Assembly: GCF_002813135.1 (NCBI RefSeq)
Contig: NZ_PHTY01000001.1
Coordinates: 2,969,587 to 3,033,586 of the forward strand
Length of the DNA: 64,000 nt
Origin: Ulvibacter sp. MAR_2010_11
Lineage (GTDB): Bacteria > Bacteroidota > Bacteroidia > Flavobacteriales > Flavobacteriaceae
Direction of reading: 5' to 3'
This document shows positions 44,875-53,146 of this stretch, piece by piece. Every line of letters starts with the position of its first letter. Position 1 is the stretch's first letter. Made by a program: the position numbers and the translations under genes. The notes beneath the pieces are model-generated. The model was not told the origin of the DNA, did not search any database, and saw only the letters and a list, made by a program, of their open reading frames with translations.

Positions 44875-46254
44875 ATGTATGCAATTTTAGACATAGAGAC
44901 CACAGGCGGTCAATACAATGAAGAGGGAATTACCGAAGTTGCAATTTATCGCTTCGACGGCCATAAAATAACAGATCAGTTTTGCAGTTTAATCAATCCC
45001 GAAAGGCCCATACAGCCTTTTGTGGTCAATCTTACGGGTATCACTTCCGAAATGCTCCGGAATGCACCTAAATTTTACGAAGTTGCAAAACGCATTATAG
45101 AAATTACAACCGATTGCATCTTAGTAGCCCATAATGCCCAATTCGACAATCGCATCCTCACAACCGAATTTGACCGTCTGGGGTATCCCTTCGAAATGGA
45201 TACTCTTTGTACTGTGGAGCTTTCAAAAAAATTATTTCCGGAGCAACCTTCCTATAGTCTCGGGAAATTAGTGAGGGCATTGGGTATTCCGTTAAGTGAT
45301 CGCCATCGTGCCCAAGGAGATGCCAAAGCAACAGTATCACTTTTTAAAATGTTACTTACCAAAGATACTTCCAAAGAAATAATTACCTCCTTGGTTCGCA
45401 AAGATCCCAAACGACAGTTGGAGCCAAAATTATTGGATATTATCGCATCTGCGCCAACGAGCACCGGAGTCTATTATATGCATCGGGAAGACGGAAGCAT
45501 CATCTATATTGGAAAGAGTAAGAATATTAAAAAACGATTGGTTCAGCATTTTACAAACGACAATCGTAAATCGAAAAAAATTCAGTTGGAAGTGGCTGCA
45601 GTTACTTTCGAAGAAACCGGCAACGACCTTATTGCTCAGCTAAAGGAAAGTGAAGAAATTAAGCAGAACAAACCTATTTACAACAGAGCACTTCGTAGAA
45701 CCTTGTTTAGTTATATGCTAACCTCGCAGGTCGACCCACATGGGTATATTACTTTAAAAATTGAAAAAGCCAATAGCAGTCAAAAGGCAATTACCACATT
45801 TACCAACTATCAGCAAGCAAAGGTGAGCTTGTTTACCATCACTGAAGAATTCCAATTATGCCAAAAACTGAATGGTTTACACCAAACAGAACACGGTTGT
45901 TTCGCTCATGGGATTAAAGAATGCTTTGGCGCTTGTATTGAAGAAGAACCCATTGAAGCTTATAACGAACGTGTGGAGCGTTATTTAGAAAAGAACAGCT
46001 ACCTTAACAATCACATGTTAATTATCGACAAGGGACGTGATATAGATGAGCGCTCGGTTATTTTAATTGAGAACGGAGTGTACAAAGGCTTCGGATTTTT
46101 CAACTTAAATTATCAAATAAACAATCCCGAAATTCTTCGGACAATTATAAGTCCCATGGAAAATAACAGGGATGCACAGCACATTATTCAAAGTTATTTA
46201 CGAAGAAACAAGGTGATGAAAATAGTAAATCTTCCGCAGGAGGCTACTTTGTAA
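44875..46254 (+). CDS. DnaQ-like exonuclease fused to a GIY-YIG nuclease domain
   Basis: 459 residues. The first about 165 form a DEDDh 3'-5' exonuclease: Asp6 and Glu8 (AILDIETTGG), Asp91 in HNAQFDNR, and His144/Asp149 in HRAQGDA. Residues about 195-275 form a GIY-YIG endonuclease domain (TGVYYMHREDGSIIYIGKSK, then KKRLVQHF and an E in EESEEIKQNKPIYN), as in the N-terminal half of UvrC and in Cho. The C-terminal about 180 residues include a Cys/His-containing region (GCFAHGIKECFGAC). Likely a DNA repair nuclease; homologues with this pairing are known in several phyla. It is co-transcribed with its neighbours. Confidence 0.9.
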   Translation: MYAILDIETTGGQYNEEGITEVAIYRFDGHKITDQFCSLINPERPIQPFVVNLTGITSEMLRNAPKFYEVAKRIIEITTDCILVAHNAQFDNRILTTEFDRLGYPFEMDTLCTVELSKKLFPEQPSYSLGKLVRALGIPLSDRHRAQGDAKATVSLFKMLLTKDTSKEIITSLVRKDPKRQLEPKLLDIIASAPTSTGVYYMHREDGSIIYIGKSKNIKKRLVQHFTNDNRKSKKIQLEVAAVTFEETGNDLIAQLKESEEIKQNKPIYNRALRRTLFSYMLTSQVDPHGYITLKIEKANSSQKAITTFTNYQQAKVSLFTITEEFQLCQKLNGLHQTEHGCFAHGIKECFGACIEEEPIEAYNERVERYLEKNSYLNNHMLIIDKGRDIDERSVILIENGVYKGFGFFNLNYQINNPEILRTIISPMENNRDAQHIIQSYLRRNKVMKIVNLPQEATL

Positions 46255-46294
46255 GTAAACTTGTGTAAATTTAAACAAACGAAATTCTTGGTAA

Positions 46295-47200
46295 TTGAAA
46301 TTTAAAAGGAATCATTCGAATTTAGACGAAGAAAAGGCATCGGGTCGTACTATCTGGAATTGGAGAGAAAGGCTATATCGCATCATTTATGAAGCCGACA
46401 CTCCTTTAGGAAAACTCTTTGATGTAGTGCTTTTGGCTTTAATTCTTTTAAGTGTCGTATTTGTGATGCTTGAAAGTGTAAAAACCATCGACGAAAAATT
46501 ACATCAGGTCTTATACTATGGGGAATGGGTTATTACCATTTTCTTTACCTTCGAATATATCGCTCGTATTGTTACTATCAAAAAACCTTTTCGATATATC
46601 TTCAGCTTTTACGGGATTATCGATTTTCTTTCAACCATTCCTTTGTATATATCGCTGATATTTACCGGAAGTCATTTTCTTCTTACAGTACGAGCCTTTC
46701 GATTGCTTCGAATTTTCAGAATCTTAAAAATTACGCGTTATATAGGAGAATCCAACAAGCTGGTAAAAGCTCTCAAGGACAGTAAAGCAAAAATATTTGT
46801 ATTCCTCTTTGCAGTGCTAATTATCGCCATAATTGCCGGTACTCTAATGTATCTTATTGAAGGAGAAGAGAGCGGATTTAAAAGCATCCCTGCGAGTGTA
46901 TATTGGTGTATTGTAACGCTCACGACGGTTGGATTTGGAGATATTGCTCCTGTCACACCGCTCGGACAATTTATTGCGGCAATTATCATGATTATGGGAT
47001 ACGGAATTATTGCGGTTCCCACCGGGATTGTAAGTGCAGAGTATACAAAAACTCAACGGTCGGTTACTGTGAATGATGAAAATTATGTACATGTAAACAC
47101 CTCTTCTTGCCGTAATTGTGGTGCTTCCAAGCATAGGGACGATGCCGAATATTGTCATAAGTGCGGAACAGTCCTGCATCCGGAAGAAGAAGTATTTTAA
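46295..47200 (+). CDS. Voltage-gated-type potassium channel with C-terminal zinc ribbon
   Basis: 301 residues from a TTG start. Six membrane segments: S1 about 42-60, S2 about 75-95, S3 about 101-122, a charged S4 (Arg133, 136, 139, 142, Lys145, Arg148, one every third residue), S5 about 168-187, and pore-S6 about 198-250 with selectivity filter TVGFGD (211-216). The C-terminus holds C272-x2-C275 and C287-x2-C290, a small zinc ribbon. The S4 spacing predicts voltage sensing. The ribbon is unusual for a channel and probably lies in the cytoplasm, where it may assemble the tetramer or sense metal or redox state (inference). miaA starts 5 bases on. Confidence 0.93.
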   Translation: MKFKRNHSNLDEEKASGRTIWNWRERLYRIIYEADTPLGKLFDVVLLALILLSVVFVMLESVKTIDEKLHQVLYYGEWVITIFFTFEYIARIVTIKKPFRYIFSFYGIIDFLSTIPLYISLIFTGSHFLLTVRAFRLLRIFRILKITRYIGESNKLVKALKDSKAKIFVFLFAVLIIAIIAGTLMYLIEGEESGFKSIPASVYWCIVTLTTVGFGDIAPVTPLGQFIAAIIMIMGYGIIAVPTGIVSAEYTKTQRSVTVNDENYVHVNTSSCRNCGASKHRDDAEYCHKCGTVLHPEEEVF

Positions 47201-47205
47201 CTAAT

Positions 47206-48117
47206 TTGGAAAAACCATTGCTTATTTGTGTTGTTGGCGCTACCGGAATCGGGAAAACTGCCCTTGCAATAGAAATTGCGAAAGCTTTTGCTACCGAAAT
47301 TATTTCGGCAGATTCCCGTCAGTTTTTTAAAGAAATGACCATTGGTACTGCGGTTCCTTCTTCGGAAGAGTTGGCTGCGGCACCTCATCATTTTATTCAG
47401 CATAAAAGCATATTCGATTCGTACAGCGTTGGAGATTTTGAAAGAGAGGCCTTATTGAAGCTGGACGTTCTTTTCGAAAAACACCAAATTGTAGTATTAG
47501 TGGGCGGTTCGGGATTGTATGTGGATGCAGTTGTTAGCGGACTGGATAGCTTTCCTGAAATACCTTCGGAAATACGAGCACAGCTCAACAGCGAGTTTTC
47601 AGCAAAGGGAATAGCATTTCTTCGACAAGAATTATCCCGGGTAGATCCTGAATATTTCAAAAAAGTAGACGCTCAAAATTCTCACAGATTAATCAGGGCT
47701 CTTGAAATATACCGAGGCACAGGCAAACCGTATTCCTCTTTTCTGAAGAAAAAAAAGACTTCCCGAAATTTTGATACGCTGTATGTAGGCTTAACTGCCG
47801 ACCGAAAGATTATTTATGACCGCATTAATAGGCGTGTAGACAATATGGTTGCTTCCGGCTTGATTGAGGAAGCCAAAAATCTATTGGCCAACAAAAAGAG
47901 TAATGCATTACAAACAGTGGGGTATCGTGAACTATTTCAATTTTTCGAAGGTGAATTCAGCCAAGAAAAAGCCATCGAAGAAATTAAAAAGAACACACGT
48001 CGTTTTGCAAAAAGACAGCACACCTGGTTTGGAAAAAACGACACGATTAACTGGTTTAATTTTGAAACCCCTATAAAAGATATCATCGCCTGTATAAAAG
48101 CAAAAAAAGCCCTGTAA
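47206..48117 (+). CDS. miaA: tRNA dimethylallyltransferase
   Basis: 303 residues from the TTG at 47206. Upstream frame reaches back into the channel gene, so TTG at 47206 (5 bases past that gene's stop) is the best start. P-loop VGATGIGKTALAIEIAKA (about 9-26), IISADSRQFFKEMTIGTA, GGSGLYVDAVVSGL, and NTRRFAKRQHTWF near the end are all MiaA motifs. It adds dimethylallyl to A37 of tRNAs that read UNN codons. Last gene of the plus-strand group; its stop lies in the loop of a terminator hairpin. Confidence 0.96.
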   Translation: MEKPLLICVVGATGIGKTALAIEIAKAFATEIISADSRQFFKEMTIGTAVPSSEELAAAPHHFIQHKSIFDSYSVGDFEREALLKLDVLFEKHQIVVLVGGSGLYVDAVVSGLDSFPEIPSEIRAQLNSEFSAKGIAFLRQELSRVDPEYFKKVDAQNSHRLIRALEIYRGTGKPYSSFLKKKKTSRNFDTLYVGLTADRKIIYDRINRRVDNMVASGLIEEAKNLLANKKSNALQTVGYRELFQFFEGEFSQEKAIEEIKKNTRRFAKRQHTWFGKNDTINWFNFETPIKDIIACIKAKKAL

Positions 48118-48130
48118 ATAAGGGCTTTTT
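48104..48130. terminator. Bidirectional terminator after miaA
   Basis: Ten-pair stem AAAAAGCCCT / AGGGCTTTTT with a 7-base loop that contains the miaA stop codon (48115-48117). Symmetrical A and T runs let it also end the response-regulator transcript from the other side. Confidence 0.9.
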
Positions 48131-48152
48131 CTACACTTATTACTTTCTTAAA

Positions 48153-48869
48153 TTATTGATCCACCTCGTCTTTTACAACCAAACGGAATCCTTCACCGTG
48201 AATGTTGATAATCTCAACACCATCATCTTTACCTAGGTATTTACGCAATTTTGCAATGTACACATCCATACTTCGGGAGGTAAAATAGTTATCGTCTCTC
48301 CAAATTTTGGTAAGTGCCAACTCTCGAGGCATTAAATCGTTTTTGTGCAATGCAAGTAAACGCAACAACTCATTCTCTTTGGGAGAAAGCTTAATAGGAC
48401 TTTCCTTTTTATAGGTAAGGAATCTCAATTTTGAATTTAGGTGGAAATTCCCAACCACAAATTCAAATTGCTTGCTATCTGCAATCGAATCGGTTGCTTT
48501 GCGCTGAATAATTGCTTTTATTTTCATCAACAGCACTTCACTGTCGAAGGGTTTATTTAAATAATCGTCTGCCCCTACTTTGTATCCTTTAAGTACGTCT
48601 TCTTTCATAGCCTTGGCCGTAAGGAAGATAATTGGCACGTCTTCATTCTTTTCGCGAATTTCTTTCGCAAGAGTGAATCCGTCCTTATAAGGCATCATAA
48701 CATCGAGGATACACAGGTCGTAATCATCCTTCTTGAATTTTTCAAAACCTTCCATTCCATTTTTGGCATGGGTTACCTGATAATCGTTCATGGCAAGATA
48801 ATCCTTTAGTACTGTACCAAAGTTTGGGTCGTCTTCAACTAGAAGAATTTTTTTGTTTTCTGTTTCCAT
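48153..48869 (-). CDS. OmpR-family response regulator (RprY-like)
   Basis: 238 residues. Receiver domain 1-about 125: phosphorylation site Asp56 (CILDVMMP), acidic pair ED in LLVEDD, Thr84 in IFLTAKA and Lys106 in NKPFDS. Winged-helix DNA-binding domain about 140-230 (LSPKENELLRLLALHKNDLM, RSMDVYIAKLRKYLGKDDGV, IHGEGFRL). It pairs with the sensor kinase 3 bases upstream. The pair resembles Bacteroides RprX/RprY in type and size. Last gene of the minus-strand group, ending at the shared terminator with miaA. Confidence 0.95.
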   Translation of the reverse strand: METENKKILLVEDDPNFGTVLKDYLAMNDYQVTHAKNGMEGFEKFKKDDYDLCILDVMMPYKDGFTLAKEIREKNEDVPIIFLTAKAMKEDVLKGYKVGADDYLNKPFDSEVLLMKIKAIIQRKATDSIADSKQFEFVVGNFHLNSKLRFLTYKKESPIKLSPKENELLRLLALHKNDLMPRELALTKIWRDDNYFTSRSMDVYIAKLRKYLGKDDGVEIINIHGEGFRLVVKDEVDQ

Positions 48870-48872
48870 AAT

Positions 48873-50438
48873 TTAAGATATTAAGTGTAATTTTAGTATA
48901 AATGTACTCCCCTTGCCTTTTTCACTTTCCACATATATTTCGGCATCGTGATCGTCCAGAATACGTTTTACGTATGCCAGACCCAGGCCATGACCCTTCA
49001 CATTGTGAATGTCACCGGTAGCTTCTCTGTAAAATTTTTCGAATATTCTTTTTTGCACTCCTTTGCTCATACCCATCCCTTGATCCCTTATTTTTAGGAT
49101 AATGGTGTTTTTTACATTTTCGGTATAGATATCAATCTTTGGTGTGTCTTCCGAATATTTAATAGCATTGTCTAAAATATTAACCATGACATTGGTTAGA
49201 TGCGACTCGTTCCCCAAAACCGAAGACTTTAAAGCCCCAAAATGCGTTTCAATATAGCCGCCTCTATCTTCAATAATAAGCGCAACATGCGAAATAGAAG
49301 TTTCCAGAATTTCATGTAATTTTAAACGTTCTTTAGGCAGGTCTAATTCGTTTTTTTCAAGTTTGGAGATACGTAATACATTTTCCACCTGGGCATGCAT
49401 CCGTCGGTTTTCATCTCGTATCATCCCTAAATACCGACTTAAAAACTCGCTATCATCTTTTACTTTAGGGTTCTTTAACGCATCCAAGGCCAGATTGATT
49501 GTAGCTATGGGTGTTTTAAACTCATGCGTCATATTATTGATAAAATCCGATTTAATTTCTGAAATCTGTCGTTGTTTGAAGAGTTGGGAGAGCGCACTGG
49601 AATATGCCAATATTATGACTCCGGTAAAGACCAGTGACAACATGGCCATACCCAAAATTGAGCTAAGCACCTCTTTTTTCTTTCCTGAGAAGTTCACAAA
49701 TAATACATAATTTGTATTTAATTCTTCATTTTCAAATAAAGGAACCTCATAAGTGTTCTCAGGGTCTAAATCGAAATTTTTGGATTTTATTTTGGTGGAT
49801 AATTCGTTACTGTAAATCGCATATTCAAATTTTGAAGTCACCCCTCTTTCATGTAATTCGCGGGTAAGTTCTTCCTGAATTTCGGTACCGCTCACACGTT
49901 TATGTATGGGTGTTTTCGCCGAAATATTCTTGAAGGCATCTTCAAATTGTTTTAACTGATAATCTTTTAAGCGGGTAAAGGATTCAAATCGTCTATCGGG
50001 AAGTGACTTGTTCCCGTCTAGTCCGGCTATTATTTTGGTTGTAGTTTTTTTATTTGTAATCTTTTTAAACTGAATACTGTCGATTTCGGTATCTAAAAAG
50101 TTTGAAGACAATTTATAATCTTCTTCCAATATCCCATCCGAAAAGATATAGGTTTCGTTACTGCCTTCATTTTTAGTGGTGTAAATAAGCTCACTAAAAT
50201 TTACGTTATCGGGTACATCGATACTATCTACATAGCCACTGTAGATATTATAGTAATCTTCCAATTCTCGCAATTGTATTTTTTCGGAGACACTAAGCAG
50301 GGTCTGGCGTACATTAAAAGAGAATTGATCCTCTTTTGCCTGGTACGCATTTGTAATCCAATATCCTTGAACAAAGATGATACCCAGTAATGAGAGTGTC
50401 ATTAAAGCAATGAGTAATGCAAACAGCTTTTTGTTCAT
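48873..50438 (-). CDS. Sensor histidine kinase (RprX-like)
   Basis: 521 residues. TM1 about 6-25, a periplasmic sensor region about 26-257 with no known domain, and TM2 about 258-281 (ILGMAMLSLVFTGVIILAYS). HisKA with phospho-acceptor His305 (NNMTHEFKTP), then the ATP-binding domain: N box NVMVNILDNAIKYS, G1 DQGMGMSKG, F box IFEKFYRE, G2 GHGLGLAYVK. The response regulator starts 3 bases after its stop, so the two form a two-component system. The signal is unknown; an envelope or redox signal would fit with Bacteroidota RprX/RprY work. Confidence 0.95.
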   Translation of the reverse strand: MNKKLFALLIALMTLSLLGIIFVQGYWITNAYQAKEDQFSFNVRQTLLSVSEKIQLRELEDYYNIYSGYVDSIDVPDNVNFSELIYTTKNEGSNETYIFSDGILEEDYKLSSNFLDTEIDSIQFKKITNKKTTTKIIAGLDGNKSLPDRRFESFTRLKDYQLKQFEDAFKNISAKTPIHKRVSGTEIQEELTRELHERGVTSKFEYAIYSNELSTKIKSKNFDLDPENTYEVPLFENEELNTNYVLFVNFSGKKKEVLSSILGMAMLSLVFTGVIILAYSSALSQLFKQRQISEIKSDFINNMTHEFKTPIATINLALDALKNPKVKDDSEFLSRYLGMIRDENRRMHAQVENVLRISKLEKNELDLPKERLKLHEILETSISHVALIIEDRGGYIETHFGALKSSVLGNESHLTNVMVNILDNAIKYSEDTPKIDIYTENVKNTIILKIRDQGMGMSKGVQKRIFEKFYREATGDIHNVKGHGLGLAYVKRILDDHDAEIYVESEKGKGSTFILKLHLIS

Positions 50439-50521
50439 ATCTCAAAAGTAAGATTTTAACATTTAGGCGGCTTTCCATTTAACCAAATGTTAACAAAATG
50501 AATTTTGAGATATAACTTGCT

Positions 50522-51100
50522 TTATTTTAAAAGAGTAGAGTGGATAGTTTTCACTTGCTCACGCGTAGCTTCCATATTCGTATTTCGAATGACAATATCT
50601 GCTAATTTTATTTTTTTTGAGTCGGTCCATTGATTGGCCATTCTAGCCTCAACCTCTTCTCTTGTTATTGAACCTCTCTTCAAAACCCTATTTATCCTTT
50701 CATCCTTAGGTGCAGTAACCAGTATGGTTAGATCGCATTTTTTATAACTTCCATTTTCAAAAAGAATTGCGGCTTCTTTAATACAATAGGGACCCGTTTG
50801 TTTAGACACCCAGCGTTTAAAATGTGCAGCCACTTTTGGGTGAATAATTGCATTGACCTTTTTGAGCAGATCGGAATCATTAAAAATTGCAGCAGCTACG
50901 TATTTACTATTAAGTGTCTCATTCTCATAGGCCTTATCGCCCAATAAAACTATTAGTTTTCTTCGTATTGTTTTGGAAGTATTGGTGAGCTTCTTTGCCT
51001 CAGTATCGGCTATATAAATAGGCACCCCCAGTTCGGCGAATAGTTTCGCAACGGTCGTTTTGCCGCTTCCTATACCTCCGGTAAGACCAACGATTTTCAA
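50522..51100 (-). CDS. coaE: Dephospho-CoA kinase
   Basis: 192 residues. P-loop GLTGGIGSGKTTVAKLF (about 5-21), then YIADTEAK (CoA-binding), VAAAIFNDSDLLKKVNAIIHPKV, AAILFENGSYKKCDLTILVTAP, and KKIKLADIVIRN: all CoaE motifs. It phosphorylates dephospho-CoA to coenzyme A. The DFVI segment is replaced by DIVIRN, within normal variation. It sits between a YbbR protein gene (22 bases upstream) and the sensor kinase gene (83 bases downstream), a grouping I recall from other flavobacteria. Confidence 0.96.
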   Translation of the reverse strand: MKIVGLTGGIGSGKTTVAKLFAELGVPIYIADTEAKKLTNTSKTIRRKLIVLLGDKAYENETLNSKYVAAAIFNDSDLLKKVNAIIHPKVAAHFKRWVSKQTGPYCIKEAAILFENGSYKKCDLTILVTAPKDERINRVLKRGSITREEVEARMANQWTDSKKIKLADIVIRNTNMEATREQVKTIHSTLLK

Positions 51101-51121
51101 ATTATGTTTTTAAAGTAATAT

Positions 51122-52066
51122 CTATTTAAAAATAAGGTAATCAATTTTTTTGTCAATTAATTCAACATCCAGAACGCTTTTCGGCTTAGTAACGAGTATA
51201 GGAGTCATAAAGTTTTCAACAGTATTTCTTTCAGAATAATCACATACAATCTTAAAATCCTGAGATGTGATATTATTGAAATCCTCCACCGAAACTATAA
51301 ACGTAATACGAACAACTTGCGGTATTAATTTTATACTTATTTTGGAAGGTATGTTGATTACTTCCATTGGAACTGTTATTTGCATCTGAGAAAACTCATT
51401 CACTTTCAAAGACAACTCAACTTGCGAAGGAATGATAGTTATTTTTTTGTTAGCAGGCAGAAGCAGCGACACCTTTGCCTTAATATCTTGCTCTGTCTTT
51501 TCTTTTTCGAATCGCTTGGTTGCTATTGAAGAAATATCTTTCAATATAGATTCCGGTCCCGAGATGACAATAGAATCGGGATGTATTCTTAAACTATCTA
51601 AACTATTAAACCCTTCTTTGAAGGTGATTTTAGTATCGGCTATTACAGGAATCTTTTTTGAAATTACCTCACTTAATTTTAAGGTTAAGTCATCAACGGA
51701 AATATTCTTTATAGAAATGTTCTTTTGGAGCTGAACTGTAATCGTTTTAATCAAACTGCTTTTAGGAATAATAATTGATTTTGATTCTTTAGTATGGTGA
51801 GAAGCAACATCCAATTTCACACTGGGTTGTCTTAATTTATAGGTGACAAATTCGAATCCGTTGGCAGTGACATCAAAAGAAATTTCTTTTGGATTATTTT
51901 CATCCAACACCATATTTTCGGGGACATTGGAATATAGAATGGTAGCGTTGACCGTTGCTGTATACTCTTTGGAAAGCTTGGAAAGACTCCAAAATAAAAT
52001 GGCAAGAAATAAGAAGAATAGAAACGTTTTAATCTTAGTGGCTTTATATCTTCTCTTGAATAACAT
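51122..52066 (-). CDS. YbbR domain protein (CdaR-like)
   Basis: 314 residues. One membrane segment near the N-terminus (about 14-30, FLFFLFLAILFWSLSKL) places the rest outside. Residues about 35-310 show YbbR-like repeats: beta-rich segments with DLTLKLSEVISKKIPV, FNSLDSLRIHPDSIVISGPE, and repeated V-x-V strands. YbbR/CdaR proteins in Firmicutes regulate c-di-AMP synthesis by diadenylate cyclase; whether this one does is open, as no cyclase gene lies beside it. Co-transcribed with coaE (22 bases downstream) and the glycosyltransferase gene (22 bases upstream). Confidence 0.85.
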   Translation of the reverse strand: MLFKRRYKATKIKTFLFFLFLAILFWSLSKLSKEYTATVNATILYSNVPENMVLDENNPKEISFDVTANGFEFVTYKLRQPSVKLDVASHHTKESKSIIIPKSSLIKTITVQLQKNISIKNISVDDLTLKLSEVISKKIPVIADTKITFKEGFNSLDSLRIHPDSIVISGPESILKDISSIATKRFEKEKTEQDIKAKVSLLLPANKKITIIPSQVELSLKVNEFSQMQITVPMEVINIPSKISIKLIPQVVRITFIVSVEDFNNITSQDFKIVCDYSERNTVENFMTPILVTKPKSVLDVELIDKKIDYLIFK

Positions 52067-52088
52067 GGGCGTTAATTATCAACCAAAA

Positions 52089-53090
52089 TTACTTAAAAAA
52101 TAAATCGGGAAATTGTTTTTCAGGATCTCTTTTTAAAAGTTGAATGTAAAAGCTTGATTCCAAGAATGCCAGACCATATCCAAAAAATTGGACAAATAGT
52201 GCTATAACTGATAGCAATCCAATTTGAAGGCTGCTGTTTCTAATTGAAGCATCAGTAATTAAAATGGTCAAATAGCATAGCAATGGCAACAAAATCATCC
52301 AACTTGTTAGCATGGAAACTATAACCGAAGCAATTACAAAAACTACAAATAACGTTGGGAACCAAAAAGTAATCTTAGATGCTTTAGGGTGCCAAACATT
52401 GAGAATTGGACGTACCATTCCAAATTTTCTCACCTGCGTATAAAACTTTTTCCATGAGATTCGCCGTTTATGATATACATAGGCATTGGGCAAAAAAGTA
52501 GCGGTAAAACCAGCTTTTAGAATTCGCTGAGACAAGTCTGGATCTTCCCCGGGATGAATTTTGGCAAACCCTCCGGTTGTAACAAAAGCCTCTTTAGAGA
52601 TTCCCATATTAAAGCTTCTGGGTTCGAATCTATTAATACTATTTTTATTACCTCGTATTCCTCCTGTGGTAAGAAATGAGGTCATTACATAGTTGATAGC
52701 CTTCTGAAGATTGCTAAAGCTGTTATGAGCAGCATCGGCGCCACCATAGCAATCAAAATAGTTTTCAGAAAGAAAATTCTGAACGGTAGTAAGATAATGA
52801 GAGGGTAATAAACAATCTGAATCCAGTATAATAAAATAATTCCCTTTTGCTCTTTGCATTCCAAAATTTCTTGATGCACCCGGCCCGGAATTTGTTTTCG
52901 TATAGTATGAAATACTGAGTAAGTCTTTAAACGAGTTTACTATTTTTTCTGAAGTAATTGTTGAACCATCTTCCACTATAACAATTTCAAACTGCCCTTT
53001 AAAATCAAGCAGCGAAAAACTTTCCAGAAGTTCTTTTATTTCTTCGGGACGGTTATAGACCGGTATGATAAATGAAAAATGGAGATTCAT
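52089..53090 (-). CDS. Family 2 glycosyltransferase with C-terminal membrane helices
   Basis: 333 residues. GT-A fold: N-terminal FSFIIPVYNRPEEIKELL, VEDGST, SGPGASRNFGMQRAKGNYFIILDSDC with the D-x-D metal site (DSD, about 98-100), and FNMGISKEAF / HPGEDPDLSQRILKAGF (base and acceptor-binding region). Three hydrophobic segments follow at about 238-320. It transfers a sugar from a nucleotide donor to a cell-surface acceptor, most likely a polysaccharide or lipid; substrate not evident. First gene of the minus-strand group with YbbR, coaE and the two-component pair. It lies just beyond the terminator of the giant T9SS gene. Confidence 0.9.
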   Translation of the reverse strand: MNLHFSFIIPVYNRPEEIKELLESFSLLDFKGQFEIVIVEDGSTITSEKIVNSFKDLLSISYYTKTNSGPGASRNFGMQRAKGNYFIILDSDCLLPSHYLTTVQNFLSENYFDCYGGADAAHNSFSNLQKAINYVMTSFLTTGGIRGNKNSINRFEPRSFNMGISKEAFVTTGGFAKIHPGEDPDLSQRILKAGFTATFLPNAYVYHKRRISWKKFYTQVRKFGMVRPILNVWHPKASKITFWFPTLFVVFVIASVIVSMLTSWMILLPLLCYLTILITDASIRNSSLQIGLLSVIALFVQFFGYGLAFLESSFYIQLLKRDPEKQFPDLFFK

Positions 53091-53105
53091 CAGGCAAAGT
53101 TACTC

Positions 53106-53138
53106 AAAAAAAAAGCCATCCGCCTAAGACGGATGGCT
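53106..53138 (-). terminator. Terminator of the first giant T9SS gene
   Basis: Arms AGCCATCCG and CGGATGGCT (53114-53122, 53130-53138) with a 7-base loop, followed on the minus strand by a run of T (53106-53113). It separates this gene from the glycosyltransferase. Confidence 0.88.
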
Positions 53139-53146
53139 CTAAAATT

